This document shows positions 16,241 to 25,240 of a stretch of DNA of 33,445 bases, in pieces. Origin of the DNA: Sphingobacterium humi (GTDB lineage Bacteria > Bacteroidota > Bacteroidia > Sphingobacteriales > Sphingobacteriaceae). The DNA is taken from positions 1 to 33,445 of the forward strand of contig NZ_WSQA01000021.1 in the NCBI RefSeq assembly GCF_009768885.1, given 5' to 3'. A model generated the notes under the pieces. The model saw only the letters and a program-made list of their open reading frames with translations, ran no database searches and was not told where the DNA came from. Made by a program: the position numbers and the translations under genes. Numbering within the stretch: the stretch's first letter is position 1; each line of letters opens with the position of its first letter.

Positions 16241-16248
16241 TACCTTTG
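16241..16248 (+). promoter_or_regulatory. -7 box of the MATE transporter gene
   Basis: TACCTTTG is a perfect TAnnTTTG box 22 bases before the ATG; the -33 box is weak (TTTT near 16221). Confidence 0.5.
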
Positions 16249-16270
16249 CTGTCTTATTATTTTAGCACGC

Positions 16271-17623
16271 ATGTTTCGAAAATACAAAGCCGATAAGATT
16301 TATTACTTAAGTAGCATGGCCCTAGCAGGCCCTGTGGTGATTTCCCAATTAGGACATACCCTGGTACAAACTGCCGACACCATTATTGTAGGGCAATTTG
16401 CCGGCACTATTTCCTTAGCCGCCGTTTCCTTGGTGCACTCGGTATTTATGGTGGTCTTGGTTATCGGATTGGGGATAGCCTACGGTTTAACGCCCTTAAT
16501 TGCCCAAGAAAACGGAAGATCCAATTATCAGGAATGTGCTAAATTGCTTTCGAACAGCTTCTGGTTGAATCTTATTTCGGGAATCCTACTCTTTCTACTC
16601 GTGTACTTCGGATCCATGTATACCATGCAACATGCTGATCAAGATCCGCGTGTAGTTGAAACCGCCAAACCTTATTTGCTTATTTTAAGCTTATCCATTC
16701 TGCCCCTGATGTTGTTCAATACCTTCAAGCAGTTTGCCGAAGGGTTAGGATTTACTAAACAAGCGATGAACATTACCATCTGGGGAAACGTCTTAAACGT
16801 GGTATTGGCCATTATTTTAGTGAAAGGTATGTTCGGCATCAAGCCTATGGGCGTAAGTGGTGTGGGGATTGCCACCTTGATCGATCGTATCCTAATGATG
16901 CTGGTGATGGCTTGGTATGTTTTAAAATCAAGCAATTTTAAACGGTATATATCGCATTTCTCCATTCGCTTTATCGATACAGAACGGTTAAAAAAGATTC
17001 TACGTATTGGTGCTCCGGTTGCTATGCAATATGTTTTTGAGATTGGTGCCTTTGCCGGTGCAGCATTGATTGCCGGAAAGATCGGCGCCCTGGAACAGGC
17101 AGCTCACCAAACGGCGATAACCCTTGCCGCCATGACCTACATGATGGCCAGCGGGATTGCTTCCGCAGCAACCATTAAGGTAGGAAATAGCTTCGGCAAC
17201 AAGAACTACTTCCGCTTGGAAAAGTTTGCTACGGTATCCTATCACCTGGTTTTGCTATTCATGATAATCTGCGCGATTATCTTCGCTGTATTCAACCAGT
17301 ACTTACCGGTCCTGATCTCGAAAGATACCGCCGTAATTGCGCTAGCAGCACACTTATTGATTATTGCCGGCATGTTCCAATTATTTGATGGAACGCAAGT
17401 AGTAGGATTGGGTATCCTGCGCGGCATGGGCGATGTTAATATCCCAACCCTGATTACCTTCTTTGCCTATTGGGTAGTCGGACTACCAACTGCTTATTAC
17501 CTGGGAGTCAAAACCAGCATCGGCGTGCAGGGTATATGGTATGGTTTAACGCTAGGTCTCTTAACATCTTCTATCCTGTTGTTCTTTAGGTATAGACATA
17601 TTAAAAAGAAATATCAGATTTGA
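16271..17623 (+). CDS. MATE family efflux transporter
   Basis: The 450-residue inner-membrane protein has the twelve hydrophobic segments and length of multidrug and toxin extrusion transporters. These export cationic drugs or metabolites in exchange for Na+ or H+. The N-terminal half carries LAGPVVISQLGHTLVQTADTI-type sequence and GIAYGLTPLIAQENG. The middle has NTFKQFAEGLGFTKQAMN, and the second half starts with ILRIGAPVAMQYVFEIGAF, showing the two-repeat plan of the NorM branch. The substrate cannot be read from sequence. It has its own -7 box and no operon partner. Downstream lies a composite repeat. Confidence 0.94.
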   Translation: MFRKYKADKIYYLSSMALAGPVVISQLGHTLVQTADTIIVGQFAGTISLAAVSLVHSVFMVVLVIGLGIAYGLTPLIAQENGRSNYQECAKLLSNSFWLNLISGILLFLLVYFGSMYTMQHADQDPRVVETAKPYLLILSLSILPLMLFNTFKQFAEGLGFTKQAMNITIWGNVLNVVLAIILVKGMFGIKPMGVSGVGIATLIDRILMMLVMAWYVLKSSNFKRYISHFSIRFIDTERLKKILRIGAPVAMQYVFEIGAFAGAALIAGKIGALEQAAHQTAITLAAMTYMMASGIASAATIKVGNSFGNKNYFRLEKFATVSYHLVLLFMIICAIIFAVFNQYLPVLISKDTAVIALAAHLLIIAGMFQLFDGTQVVGLGILRGMGDVNIPTLITFFAYWVVGLPTAYYLGVKTSIGVQGIWYGLTLGLLTSSILLFFRYRHIKKKYQI

Positions 17624-17633
17624 TTTTAGACTG

Positions 17634-17768
17634 GAGATGTGAGATGTGAGATATGAGAGCGAAGTGTGTCAATTTCGTCCGCTCTGTCATCGTGAGCTGT
17701 GTCATCCTGAGCGATGATAAAATGATGACAAAGCGGGTTGTAGCTCTCACATCTCATATCTCATATCT
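17634..17768. repeat. Inverted heptamer element with a GTCAT-type core
   Basis: Left heptamers GAGATGT, GAGATGT, GAGATAT and GAGAGC (17634-17660) are matched by inverted heptamers at 17743-17768; 18 of 20 bases pair between 17641-17660 and 17743-17762. Between them sits GTCATCGTGAGC, GTCATCCTGAGCG and the inverted ATGATGACAAAG, the common Bacteroidota intergenic repeat core. The right arm ends three bases before the stop of the minus-strand E2 gene. The element therefore fills the gap between the convergent MATE and E2 genes. Confidence 0.75.
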
Positions 17769-17771
17769 AAT

Positions 17772-19175
17772 TTACACAACCCTTTCCGCGTCCCAGTTCT
17801 CTAGGTAATCGGCTACGCGTCGGATAAAGGATCCTCCTAGGGCGCCATCGATAACACGATGGTCATAAGACATAGAGATATACATCATATGGCGGATAGC
17901 AATTACATCGCCATGTTCTGTTTCCAATACAGCAGGTTTCTTTTTGATGGTTCCTACAGCTAATATTGCAGCCTGTGGCTGATTGATAATCGGCATTCCG
18001 AAGATATTGCCGAAAGCTCCAATATTGGTAAAGGTGAAAGTGCCACCTTGGGTATCGTCTGGTTTAAGCTTGTTGGCTCTTGATCGAACAGCAAGGTCAT
18101 TTACAGCACGGCTGATGCCTACTAAGCTCAACTGATCTACATTCTTAATCACAGGAACAATGAGGTTTCCGGAAGGAAGAGCTGCGGCCATGCCCACATT
18201 GATATTCTTTTTGCGGATGATGTTATAACCATCTACAGATACATTTACCATGGGAAAGTCTTTGATGGCTTTTCCAATCGCTTCGATAATCAAAGGGGTG
18301 AATGTGATATTCTCACCTTCGCGTTTCTTATAGCTGTCTTTAACCTTATTACGCCAGTTTACTAGATTGGTAACATCGGCTTCTACAACAGAGAATACGT
18401 GGGGAGAGGTTTGCACACTATGTACCATATGGTCGGCAATTAAGCGACGCATGCGATCCATTTCGATGATCTCCTCGTTGCCAGTGCTGCTTAGCACCTG
18501 CGCAGGACTGCTTGCTGGCTTACTCGGTTGACTAGCTGCTACCGGAGTACTTGCCACTGGTTCTTTTACTGCACTAGGCTCTGATTTAGCTACTGAGCCT
18601 TTACGATCTTGGATATAGTTGAGCACATCTTCTTTGGTCACACGGCCTTCAGCTCCTGTTCCCACAATAGCGTCTAACTCTTTTTGGCTGATACCTTCGT
18701 GTTGTGCAATATTTCTTACTAGGGGCGAATAGAAACGGATGCCCTGATGAATAGGCTCCGTGGCTTCTGCCTTTTCGCTATACTGAGCCGTGGCCACCTG
18801 ATCTAATCCAGGAATTTGCTCTTCTTCTACTTCTTCTGTTTGGAAATCAACTTCCACAGGTTGGGCTTCTTGGGCAGGTTCTGCCGGGCTTTCCGGCGCT
18901 GCAGTTGCAGCAGTTTCTTCCGCTTCGCCCTCGCCTTCTATTTCAATTAGGGCAATCACCTCGCCTACCTGAACCACTTGGTTTTCATCGAACAATCGCT
19001 CCTTTAATATCCCTGATACAGGCGAAGGAACTTCTGAATCCACTTTATCGGTTGCAATTTCTACTACCGCATCATCTTCATTGATTGGGTCGCCTACTTG
19101 TTTCAACCAATTGGTTAAAGTCGCTTCAGACACGCTTTCCCCCATCTTTGGAAGCAAAAGTTTATATATAGCCAT
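17772..19175 (-). CDS. 2-oxo acid dehydrogenase E2 (lipoamide acyltransferase)
   Basis: This is the acyltransferase core of a pyruvate or branched-chain 2-oxo acid dehydrogenase complex. It passes the acyl group from E1 to CoA through a lipoyl arm. A lipoyl domain (residues 2-78) carries the modifiable Lys44 in EIATDKVDSEV. An acidic, Ala/Pro/Glu-rich linker follows. The peripheral-subunit-binding domain spans about 149-188 (SPLVRNIAQHEGIS..GRVTKEDV). A second Pro/Ser-rich linker leads to the catalytic domain, with His439 and Asp443 in SYDHRVIDGALGG. Sequence style suggests the branched-chain type, but E1 and E3 genes are not in the window. It lies downstream of cinA with a 108-bp gap that holds its own -7 boxes. 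Confidence 0.93.
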   Translation of the reverse strand: MAIYKLLLPKMGESVSEATLTNWLKQVGDPINEDDAVVEIATDKVDSEVPSPVSGILKERLFDENQVVQVGEVIALIEIEGEGEAEETAATAAPESPAEPAQEAQPVEVDFQTEEVEEEQIPGLDQVATAQYSEKAEATEPIHQGIRFYSPLVRNIAQHEGISQKELDAIVGTGAEGRVTKEDVLNYIQDRKGSVAKSEPSAVKEPVASTPVAASQPSKPASSPAQVLSSTGNEEIIEMDRMRRLIADHMVHSVQTSPHVFSVVEADVTNLVNWRNKVKDSYKKREGENITFTPLIIEAIGKAIKDFPMVNVSVDGYNIIRKKNINVGMAAALPSGNLIVPVIKNVDQLSLVGISRAVNDLAVRSRANKLKPDDTQGGTFTFTNIGAFGNIFGMPIINQPQAAILAVGTIKKKPAVLETEHGDVIAIRHMMYISMSYDHRVIDGALGGSFIRRVADYLENWDAERVV

Positions 19176-19237
19176 CTATTTAAATTTCGATTGAATGAAA
19201 TACTAAGTTAATTATTATTGATCACCTATCAAGGAAA

Positions 19238-19266
19238 CAAAATTAAATATTTTGCAAGCAAAAATA
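19238..19266 (-). promoter_or_regulatory. Candidate promoters of the E2 gene
   Basis: Two tandem minus-strand boxes fit TAnnTTTG: TATTTTTG (19266-19259) and TAATTTTG (19245-19238). They lie in the gap between cinA and the E2 gene, so E2 need not depend on cinA transcription. Confidence 0.5.
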
Positions 19267-19283
19267 TTGAAAATATTATTTTG

Positions 19284-20534
19284 TTAAAAACCTTTTTCTT
19301 TTTGAAATAGGTTCCAAAGCATAAGTAAGGCCTGAGTGCTTGTGCGTTCGATATTTATGAGGCGATCTTGATGAAACTGAAAACGTTTTGTAATCGTCTC
19401 ATTTTTACCTGCAATAGCCACCCATACGGTTCCAACAGGCTTCTCTGGACTTCCGCCACCCGGGCCAGCAATGCCACTCGTAGCGATGGCATAAGTTGCG
19501 CCCAAAACCTGCTGCGCTCCTTGCGCCATCTGGATAACCGTTTCTTCACTCACTGCGCCATGGTTTACTAGCGTCTCCTCAGCTACACCGAGCACCTGCA
19601 TTTTCGCAGAATTTGCATAAGCGACCACAGCACCTTGGAACATCTGGCTAGCACCTGCTATTTCCGTAATCAGCCGCGCGATATTGCCACCCGTACAGCT
19701 TTCTGCCGTCGCTAAGGTTACTTGATCTTCGCTAAATGCACGAATAATAACTTCCTCGAAGCTCAGGTCTTCCCTTGCTACCACTGCAGGACCAATACGC
19801 TCGATAAGCTGTTGTGTATGCTGCTCCACCTCCTCCTCCAGATGCGCTAAGTCTGTACCGGAGGCCGACACCCGCAGGCGTACCATCCCTATTTTCGGTA
19901 GGTAGGCCAAGTGCAGATGCGCTGGAAAGGCATTCTCAATATCGGCAATCTGCTCCGCCAGATGCGACTCCCCTATCCCAACAGTCAGGATATAGCGGAT
20001 GGCAATCTTTGCTAAACTCGGATAAGCTTTCAGTTTGGGAATAACCCGATGACTCATCAGGTTTTTCATCTCGAAGGGAACTCCCGGCAGAAAGACATAG
20101 ATCTTGCCTTCATGGGCTACCCACATCCCTGGGGCGGTGCCCCAATCGTTAAACAGCACTTCCCCGTTCGCCAGTACATCGGCCTGCCCCATGTTGATAT
20201 CGGGCATCGTTCGGTTGAACTTCGCGAAAATACCGCGTACATGCTCCAAAACCTCCTCATTACGAACCAGGCTGGTTTGGAAATAGGCAGCAGCAGTATG
20301 CTTGGTCACATCGTCTTTGGTAGGTCCTAAGCCACCGGTACAGATGATTAAGTCAGCACGCTGAGCTGCTGTTTGCAAGGCTTCCAGGATATGTTCTTGG
20401 CGATCAGAAATAGAGGTAATTTGTTCGATTTGAATCTGCAGGGGCAATAATGCTTGCGCTATCCAAGCCGAGTTGCTGTCGACAATCTGTCCGAGCAGGA
20501 TTTCATCACCAATGGTAATTATTTCTGCTTTCAT
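19284..20534 (-). CDS. cinA: CinA-family protein (nicotinamide-nucleotide amidase)
   Basis: The 416-residue length is typical. The N-terminal MoCF-like domain (about residues 1-170) begins AEIITIGDEILLGQIVDSN and has the TGGLGPTKDD loop (66-75). The C-terminal CinA domain (about 255-416) contains the amidase motif ATAESCTGG and GTTYAIATSGIAGPGGGS-like sequence. Such proteins deamidate nicotinamide mononucleotide in pyridine nucleotide salvage, and many also have ADP-ribose pyrophosphatase activity. It starts 20 bases after the lptD stop, so it is most likely co-transcribed with lptD, with no obvious functional link. Confidence 0.94.
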   Translation of the reverse strand: MKAEIITIGDEILLGQIVDSNSAWIAQALLPLQIQIEQITSISDRQEHILEALQTAAQRADLIICTGGLGPTKDDVTKHTAAAYFQTSLVRNEEVLEHVRGIFAKFNRTMPDINMGQADVLANGEVLFNDWGTAPGMWVAHEGKIYVFLPGVPFEMKNLMSHRVIPKLKAYPSLAKIAIRYILTVGIGESHLAEQIADIENAFPAHLHLAYLPKIGMVRLRVSASGTDLAHLEEEVEQHTQQLIERIGPAVVAREDLSFEEVIIRAFSEDQVTLATAESCTGGNIARLITEIAGASQMFQGAVVAYANSAKMQVLGVAEETLVNHGAVSEETVIQMAQGAQQVLGATYAIATSGIAGPGGGSPEKPVGTVWVAIAGKNETITKRFQFHQDRLINIERTSTQALLMLWNLFQKEKGF

Positions 20535-20554
20535 GGCAATTTGGTTTATTGTTT

Positions 20555-23230
20555 TTAATAGGTAAAGTGACTAGTACGCTTGGTCAGCTTCAAGTCTTGT
20601 AAGATGGAAGCCTTCGCCCTGATCGTCACGTTAAAGCTCTTATAGCGTCCAAATGGCACCCATCCGACCGACATATCCCAACAGTGCAGGTCGCGATAAA
20701 TATTAATCTGCGACATACTAGACTCCATGCGCACAAAGTCAAATCCGGTATTGAACTGTACTTTCCATTTTGGCGTCACATTGAAATCACCATGTAGGTT
20801 CACCGTACTGGTGATATTCGGTTTCATCTCCCGCCGTTCCGTATCGAAGATGGATGAATAGTTAAAGCTAAAGGATCCGGATAAGTTCCAAGGGATATTA
20901 AAATCAACGAAAGCATTCGGATCTGTACTGATTCTCGCTAAGGCTTGTGCCTGCTCATCCGTCATGTTCGGCATGCTATTTTTCAGGGAGTCGATGTTAT
21001 TGTTACGGCTTTTTGAGGCGTTCGGATTAAAGCTATAATCGAAGGAAAGACCGAAGTTCGTCAATCTGGCAAGCTTACCATCTTTCACCATATAGCGGTC
21101 TATGCGTTGTCCTGAAAACTTATCATAGCTATACGGATCGAATGTACCGTTAAAGTTGATATTCACTTTCTGATCGAAGAGGGCGGTACGTCCGGAGAAA
21201 CTAATTGGAGATAGTTTCATCGAATCGGCAACCGCATTGTAGTTTCCGGAGAAGGATAAACCCTGGAGAATCGGGATCTTCTTAATACCCGTTCCGGTTG
21301 TATCCTTATCATCCCTAATCTTAGCCTCCAAGGTATTATCTACGGAGAAGCCAATACCGAAGGATCGGCCTTGAGATGGAGAACCGTAAATACCATTTTC
21401 AAAGATGGAATAACGACTGTATGCCCCATTATGATCCACAAAATCGCGGTAATAACCGTATCGCGGTGCAGCGAAATCAGGACGGTAATTCACATTGATG
21501 GAAGGGGTCATCACATGGCGCATCGCCTGGATCTTGCCGATTGGTTTATTGAAATTTCCATACACCTTGGTTGATAATCCGGAAGATACTGAATAATCAT
21601 AAGCGCGTTTAAAGCCCTGCACTGTATCTCTCACCGTGCTGTAACCATTGATTTCATTCAGCAATCGCTTCTCTACCGATTGCAAATACCAACGTTCGGT
21701 ATAATTCATCGAGGTATTGAATTGAAAATATTTCAACACGTTCAAACTCAAACTCACCGGGATATTATGTTGGAAACCATTGGTAAATTGATTCAGGAAA
21801 TTCCCATTAAATAAAATGGTGTCCTTGGTCGATACGAAGTTTCTACCTTGCATGCTATACCCTACGGTAATGCGCTGATACCACTTCTGCTCGCCTACAC
21901 GATCTTTGGAATCAAAAGGATTGAACGTAGAAACGTTCAAGCTGAACTGGGGCAATTCCAACGATACATCGCCCGTTGCTAAGTTCTGATCGTGGCGTAA
22001 GCTAGACGTAAAGTTCACTTTACCATCAGCGAACACTTTTCCATAGGAAATGGAAGAGTTCATCCGGTTATTGGTCAGCTGATTATAATCATAGGAACCA
22101 TTTGCTGCTGTATTTCTAAAATAAGAACTGGTACCGAAGTTAACCGAGGCTGTGAAGGAAGTTCCCGGATTGGCTTCCTGGCGTTGGGTATGGTTCCAAG
22201 TAATATTAAAGTCTTTATTTCTACCGTAGTTTTCTGTCCCTTCAATCCCCGTAATGGTAGAACCATAGCGCAGGGCGAAGTTACCGTTGAATTTATAATT
22301 CACGATATATTGCGTCCGCATACTTGCTTCCCAGGAACCTTTTGAATATAAGTTACCCCGAAACTCCGTATCCCAATAATCGTTAAAGGTTAAATACCAG
22401 CCCAAGTCACGCATCGAGAAGCCACGAGCTGCATCCTCCCCGAAAGAAGGAAATAGGAATCCGGAGCTTTTCTTATCCTGTTTAGGAAAGAATCCAAATG
22501 GAATGGCCAGAAACTTTAAGGGAATATTTTCTACCACCAAATAAGATGGTCCTGCGATAATCTGTTTTTGCGTAATTACCCCTTTAGAAATATGGATACC
22601 AAAGTGGGTATGGGGGTATGGCAAGTTACAGGTACTGTATAAACCCGAATACAGCGAAGTTTCATCGTAAATATTCTTACGAACCTCTCTTGCCTGAATA
22701 AAAGCCCCGTCAACCTCCGTCAACACGCCAAAGGTTTTAGGAATCTGACTTTTGTAATTATACAACAAGGAATCCACCGCGATAGGTGCTTCCCCCGGCA
22801 TCACCACCACGGGTCGGCCTACGTATTTATTGTTATGATCGATGACCCCGGAAGCGAAGAGCACATTGGTATTTCTATCCAAACGAATATAGTCGGCAGC
22901 AAGTTCAAAGCCCTGGTATTTCACCTTCGCGCCTTTAAACAAATGCAATATATTCTTACTTACTTCGTTCCAAGAAGAGTCGTTGGCTACAATACTTACG
23001 GTTGTTTCCAAGCCGCTACTATCTTTCATCACGACAGTATCTTGGCCTGTAACATCTCGGAAGTTATTTTTGGAAGTATCTTGAAGAAGAAGCGTGCTAT
23101 CTTGCGCCTTTTCTGTGGTATCTGCGTTCAGTGCACGGGTTTTCAGCGTAGTTTCCTCTTGTGCCCGCACAAAAGACACCCCTACTAAAAGAAACAACAT
23201 GCTCAGGAAAAAACAACTTAAAGCCTTCAA
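20555..23230 (-). CDS. lptD: LptD-like LPS assembly outer-membrane protein
   Basis: The 891-residue protein has a signal peptide (about 1-23). A Thr/Asp-rich stretch and an OstA/LptA-like region follow (about 90-210, with GAKVKYQGFELAADYIRLDRNTN). The rest is a long C-terminal beta-barrel rich in alternating aromatic strands (for example WNHTQRQEANPGTSF, GYSMQGRNF). This is the Bacteroidota form of the translocon that places lipopolysaccharide in the outer leaflet with LptE. The protein ends with a hydrophobic/aromatic strand (RTSHFTY), as expected for Bam-dependent barrels. The disulfide cysteines of the E. coli protein are not conserved. It is first in an operon with cinA and divergent from the amidase genes. 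Confidence 0.88.
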   Translation of the reverse strand: MKALSCFFLSMLFLLVGVSFVRAQEETTLKTRALNADTTEKAQDSTLLLQDTSKNNFRDVTGQDTVVMKDSSGLETTVSIVANDSSWNEVSKNILHLFKGAKVKYQGFELAADYIRLDRNTNVLFASGVIDHNNKYVGRPVVVMPGEAPIAVDSLLYNYKSQIPKTFGVLTEVDGAFIQAREVRKNIYDETSLYSGLYSTCNLPYPHTHFGIHISKGVITQKQIIAGPSYLVVENIPLKFLAIPFGFFPKQDKKSSGFLFPSFGEDAARGFSMRDLGWYLTFNDYWDTEFRGNLYSKGSWEASMRTQYIVNYKFNGNFALRYGSTITGIEGTENYGRNKDFNITWNHTQRQEANPGTSFTASVNFGTSSYFRNTAANGSYDYNQLTNNRMNSSISYGKVFADGKVNFTSSLRHDQNLATGDVSLELPQFSLNVSTFNPFDSKDRVGEQKWYQRITVGYSMQGRNFVSTKDTILFNGNFLNQFTNGFQHNIPVSLSLNVLKYFQFNTSMNYTERWYLQSVEKRLLNEINGYSTVRDTVQGFKRAYDYSVSSGLSTKVYGNFNKPIGKIQAMRHVMTPSINVNYRPDFAAPRYGYYRDFVDHNGAYSRYSIFENGIYGSPSQGRSFGIGFSVDNTLEAKIRDDKDTTGTGIKKIPILQGLSFSGNYNAVADSMKLSPISFSGRTALFDQKVNINFNGTFDPYSYDKFSGQRIDRYMVKDGKLARLTNFGLSFDYSFNPNASKSRNNNIDSLKNSMPNMTDEQAQALARISTDPNAFVDFNIPWNLSGSFSFNYSSIFDTERREMKPNITSTVNLHGDFNVTPKWKVQFNTGFDFVRMESSMSQINIYRDLHCWDMSVGWVPFGRYKSFNVTIRAKASILQDLKLTKRTSHFTY

Positions 23231-23246
23231 AATGAATTATGAATGT

Positions 23247-23285
23247 TATTTTTGTGCTAATTTTAAACTCTTGTTGGCAAAAATA
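23247..23285. promoter_or_regulatory. Divergent lptD / amidase promoter region
   Basis: The minus strand has TATTTTTG (23285-23278), placing an lptD start about 40 bases upstream of its ATG. The plus strand has TATTTTTG (23247-23254), which could serve the amidase operon with a leader of about 130 nt. Neither has a clean -33 box. Confidence 0.4.
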
Positions 23286-23389
23286 GTCAAAAATCCTATA
23301 CTAAGACGAGGATTTCAATAAAGTTAATCATATTTAACAATTTGACGGTTTAAATAGTGTTGACGGGATATTATAAATTGAAAACAGGG

Positions 23390-24271
23390 ATGAATCTGAA
23401 GAAATCTACCAAGCTTATTTTATCGATTATCGGTATTGCGGCCCCCGCATTCTTAATTGCGAATTTCTCGGGCTACGATAAATCCAGCACGGCAGCAAAA
23501 GAGGTTGCCAGCAACAAATCCTTTAAGATGGTCGTTATCGATCCAGGGCATGGGGGCAGTTTGCCGGGTGCCCAAGGGCGTATTACCGCCGAGAAGGATA
23601 TCGTATTGCAAGTTTCCAAAAAATTAAAAATAGCCTTAGAAAAGGAGCTACCTGGTGTAAAGGCCTTATTAACCCGAGATACCGACGTGGATGTACCTTT
23701 CCACGAGCGTTCCAACATTGCCAACCGCAACCATGCCGATCTGTTTATTTCCATCCACTGCAATTCTGCAGACTCCGACCAACGGATCCGTGGGAAAAAC
23801 GGCCGTTACACAACACGAGTGGTGCGTAGACCCGATGTAAGCGGTACGGAAACCTTTGTTTGTGGTTATAACCGATTGCAGCGTGGCGAGTCGGATGTGG
23901 CCATGCGCGAGAATGCCGACATCCTGATGGAGGATAATTACCAAGAAAACTATGGCGGATTCGACCCCAAAGATCCTTCCTCCTACATTGTCTTTTCCTT
24001 AATGAAAAGAACATATAGAGAAAAAAGCATTAAATTTGCAAGCTATATTCAACAAGAATATGTAAACAAAGGGCGTGGGAACCGTGGTGTCCAAGAGCTT
24101 TCGCTGGCCGTATTGGCCTTCGCAAGTATGCCTGCTGTATTAACGGAAATAGGTTTCATTTCGAACCCTGATGAAGAGAAGTACATGGTATCGGATGCCG
24201 GACAAGAGGAGATTGTAAATAATCTTGTGGACGCTATAAAACGTTATAAAACAGCCCAAGAAGCCCTATAA
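23390..24271 (+). CDS. N-acetylmuramoyl-L-alanine amidase (Amidase_3), first of a tandem pair
   Basis: This enzyme cuts the bond between N-acetylmuramic acid and L-Ala in peptidoglycan, acting in the periplasm during cell separation. The ATG at 23390 gives 293 residues with a signal-anchor (about 9-26). A GTG at 23357 would add 11 residues and fits less well. Zinc ligands are His54 in IDPGHGG, Glu68 and His123 in FISIHCNS; the catalytic Glu is in LTEIGFISN. The first gene of an amidase-amidase-mlaD operon, it is divergent from lptD. A similar paralogue follows 39 bases downstream. Confidence 0.93.
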   Translation: MNLKKSTKLILSIIGIAAPAFLIANFSGYDKSSTAAKEVASNKSFKMVVIDPGHGGSLPGAQGRITAEKDIVLQVSKKLKIALEKELPGVKALLTRDTDVDVPFHERSNIANRNHADLFISIHCNSADSDQRIRGKNGRYTTRVVRRPDVSGTETFVCGYNRLQRGESDVAMRENADILMEDNYQENYGGFDPKDPSSYIVFSLMKRTYREKSIKFASYIQQEYVNKGRGNRGVQELSLAVLAFASMPAVLTEIGFISNPDEEKYMVSDAGQEEIVNNLVDAIKRYKTAQEAL

Positions 24272-24310
24272 CAACGTAGCACATTAACAATAAATAAGGA
24301 ATACTAGATT

Positions 24311-25183
24311 TTGAACAGGTTCATTGAGAAGAAAGACAGCTTAAGCAGCGGCATACGATTGATTCTATGCCTCGCCGTATTAGCATTAGCAAGTTTTAAA
24401 CCAGCCGATGATCAAGGTGGAAACAGCGGAAAAGGAAAAATAAAAACAATAGTTATCGACCCTGGCCATGGCGGCCATGACTCCGGAGCGGTGGGGCGCC
24501 AGTCCAAAGAAAAAGATATCGCTTTGCAAGTATCCTTAAAACTAGGCAAGCGTATTGAAAAGGAACTTCCCGGCGTTAAGGTAGTCTATACCCGTACCAC
24601 TGATGTTTACCCCAAGTTATACGAGCGCCCCGCGCTGGCCAATAAGCATCATGCCGATCTGTTTATCTCCATCCACTGCAACTCTGGCGGTGCCAGTTCA
24701 CGTCGCGTGAAGAACAGCCGTGGCCGTTATGTTACCCAGCGGGTATTAAACACCTCGGCCAAAGGAACAGAAACCTTGGTACTTGGTTTTAGCAGAACCG
24801 GCGATCAAGATGTGGCCATCCGCGAGAACGCATCCATCCTTTTAGAGGATAACTACGAACAAAACTATGGAGGATTCGACCCCAAAGATCCTTCTTCTTA
24901 TATTGTCTTTTCCTTAATGAAACGTCAGTTCCGCGAGCAGAGCATTAAACTTGCTGCCTATATGCAAGATCAGTTTGCCGCTTCCAGCCGGGTAGACCGC
25001 GGTGTGAAAGAGCAATCTCTGGCTGTATTAGCCACTGCCGGCATGCCTGCCGTACTTACGGAAATAGGCTTTATCTCCAATCCTGACGAGGAACGCTTTA
25101 TGATGTCGGCAGCTGGCCAGGAGTCCATTGTGACCGACTTATTTAATGCGATAAATACCTATAGAAAAAACGTAGAAAGATAA
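24311..25183 (+). CDS. N-acetylmuramoyl-L-alanine amidase (Amidase_3), second of a tandem pair
   Basis: This is a paralogue of the preceding amidase, of 290 residues. The start is TTG (24311), needed to include the hydrophobic signal segment (about 15-29); AAGGAAT lies just upstream. Zinc ligands His53 (IDPGHGGHDSG), Glu67 and His122 (FISIHCNS) and the catalytic LTEIGFISN glutamate are all present. An Arg-rich loop follows the third ligand in both copies (here RRVKNSRGRYVTQRV). The two proteins are nearly identical around NYGGFDPKDPSSYIVFSLMK. Both probably work in the periplasm on septal murein, with redundancy or partner specificity unresolved. Confidence 0.92.
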   Translation: MNRFIEKKDSLSSGIRLILCLAVLALASFKPADDQGGNSGKGKIKTIVIDPGHGGHDSGAVGRQSKEKDIALQVSLKLGKRIEKELPGVKVVYTRTTDVYPKLYERPALANKHHADLFISIHCNSGGASSRRVKNSRGRYVTQRVLNTSAKGTETLVLGFSRTGDQDVAIRENASILLEDNYEQNYGGFDPKDPSSYIVFSLMKRQFREQSIKLAAYMQDQFAASSRVDRGVKEQSLAVLATAGMPAVLTEIGFISNPDEERFMMSAAGQESIVTDLFNAINTYRKNVER

Positions 25184-25240
25184 ACTTTTTAGTAAATTGG
25201 TGGTTAATTAATAGGTAGTAAAAACTTAATAAGGAATATT

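Noticed and set aside
23357..23389. GTG start for the first amidase
   Set aside because: The ATG at 23390 gives a cleaner signal segment, although the GTG cannot be excluded.
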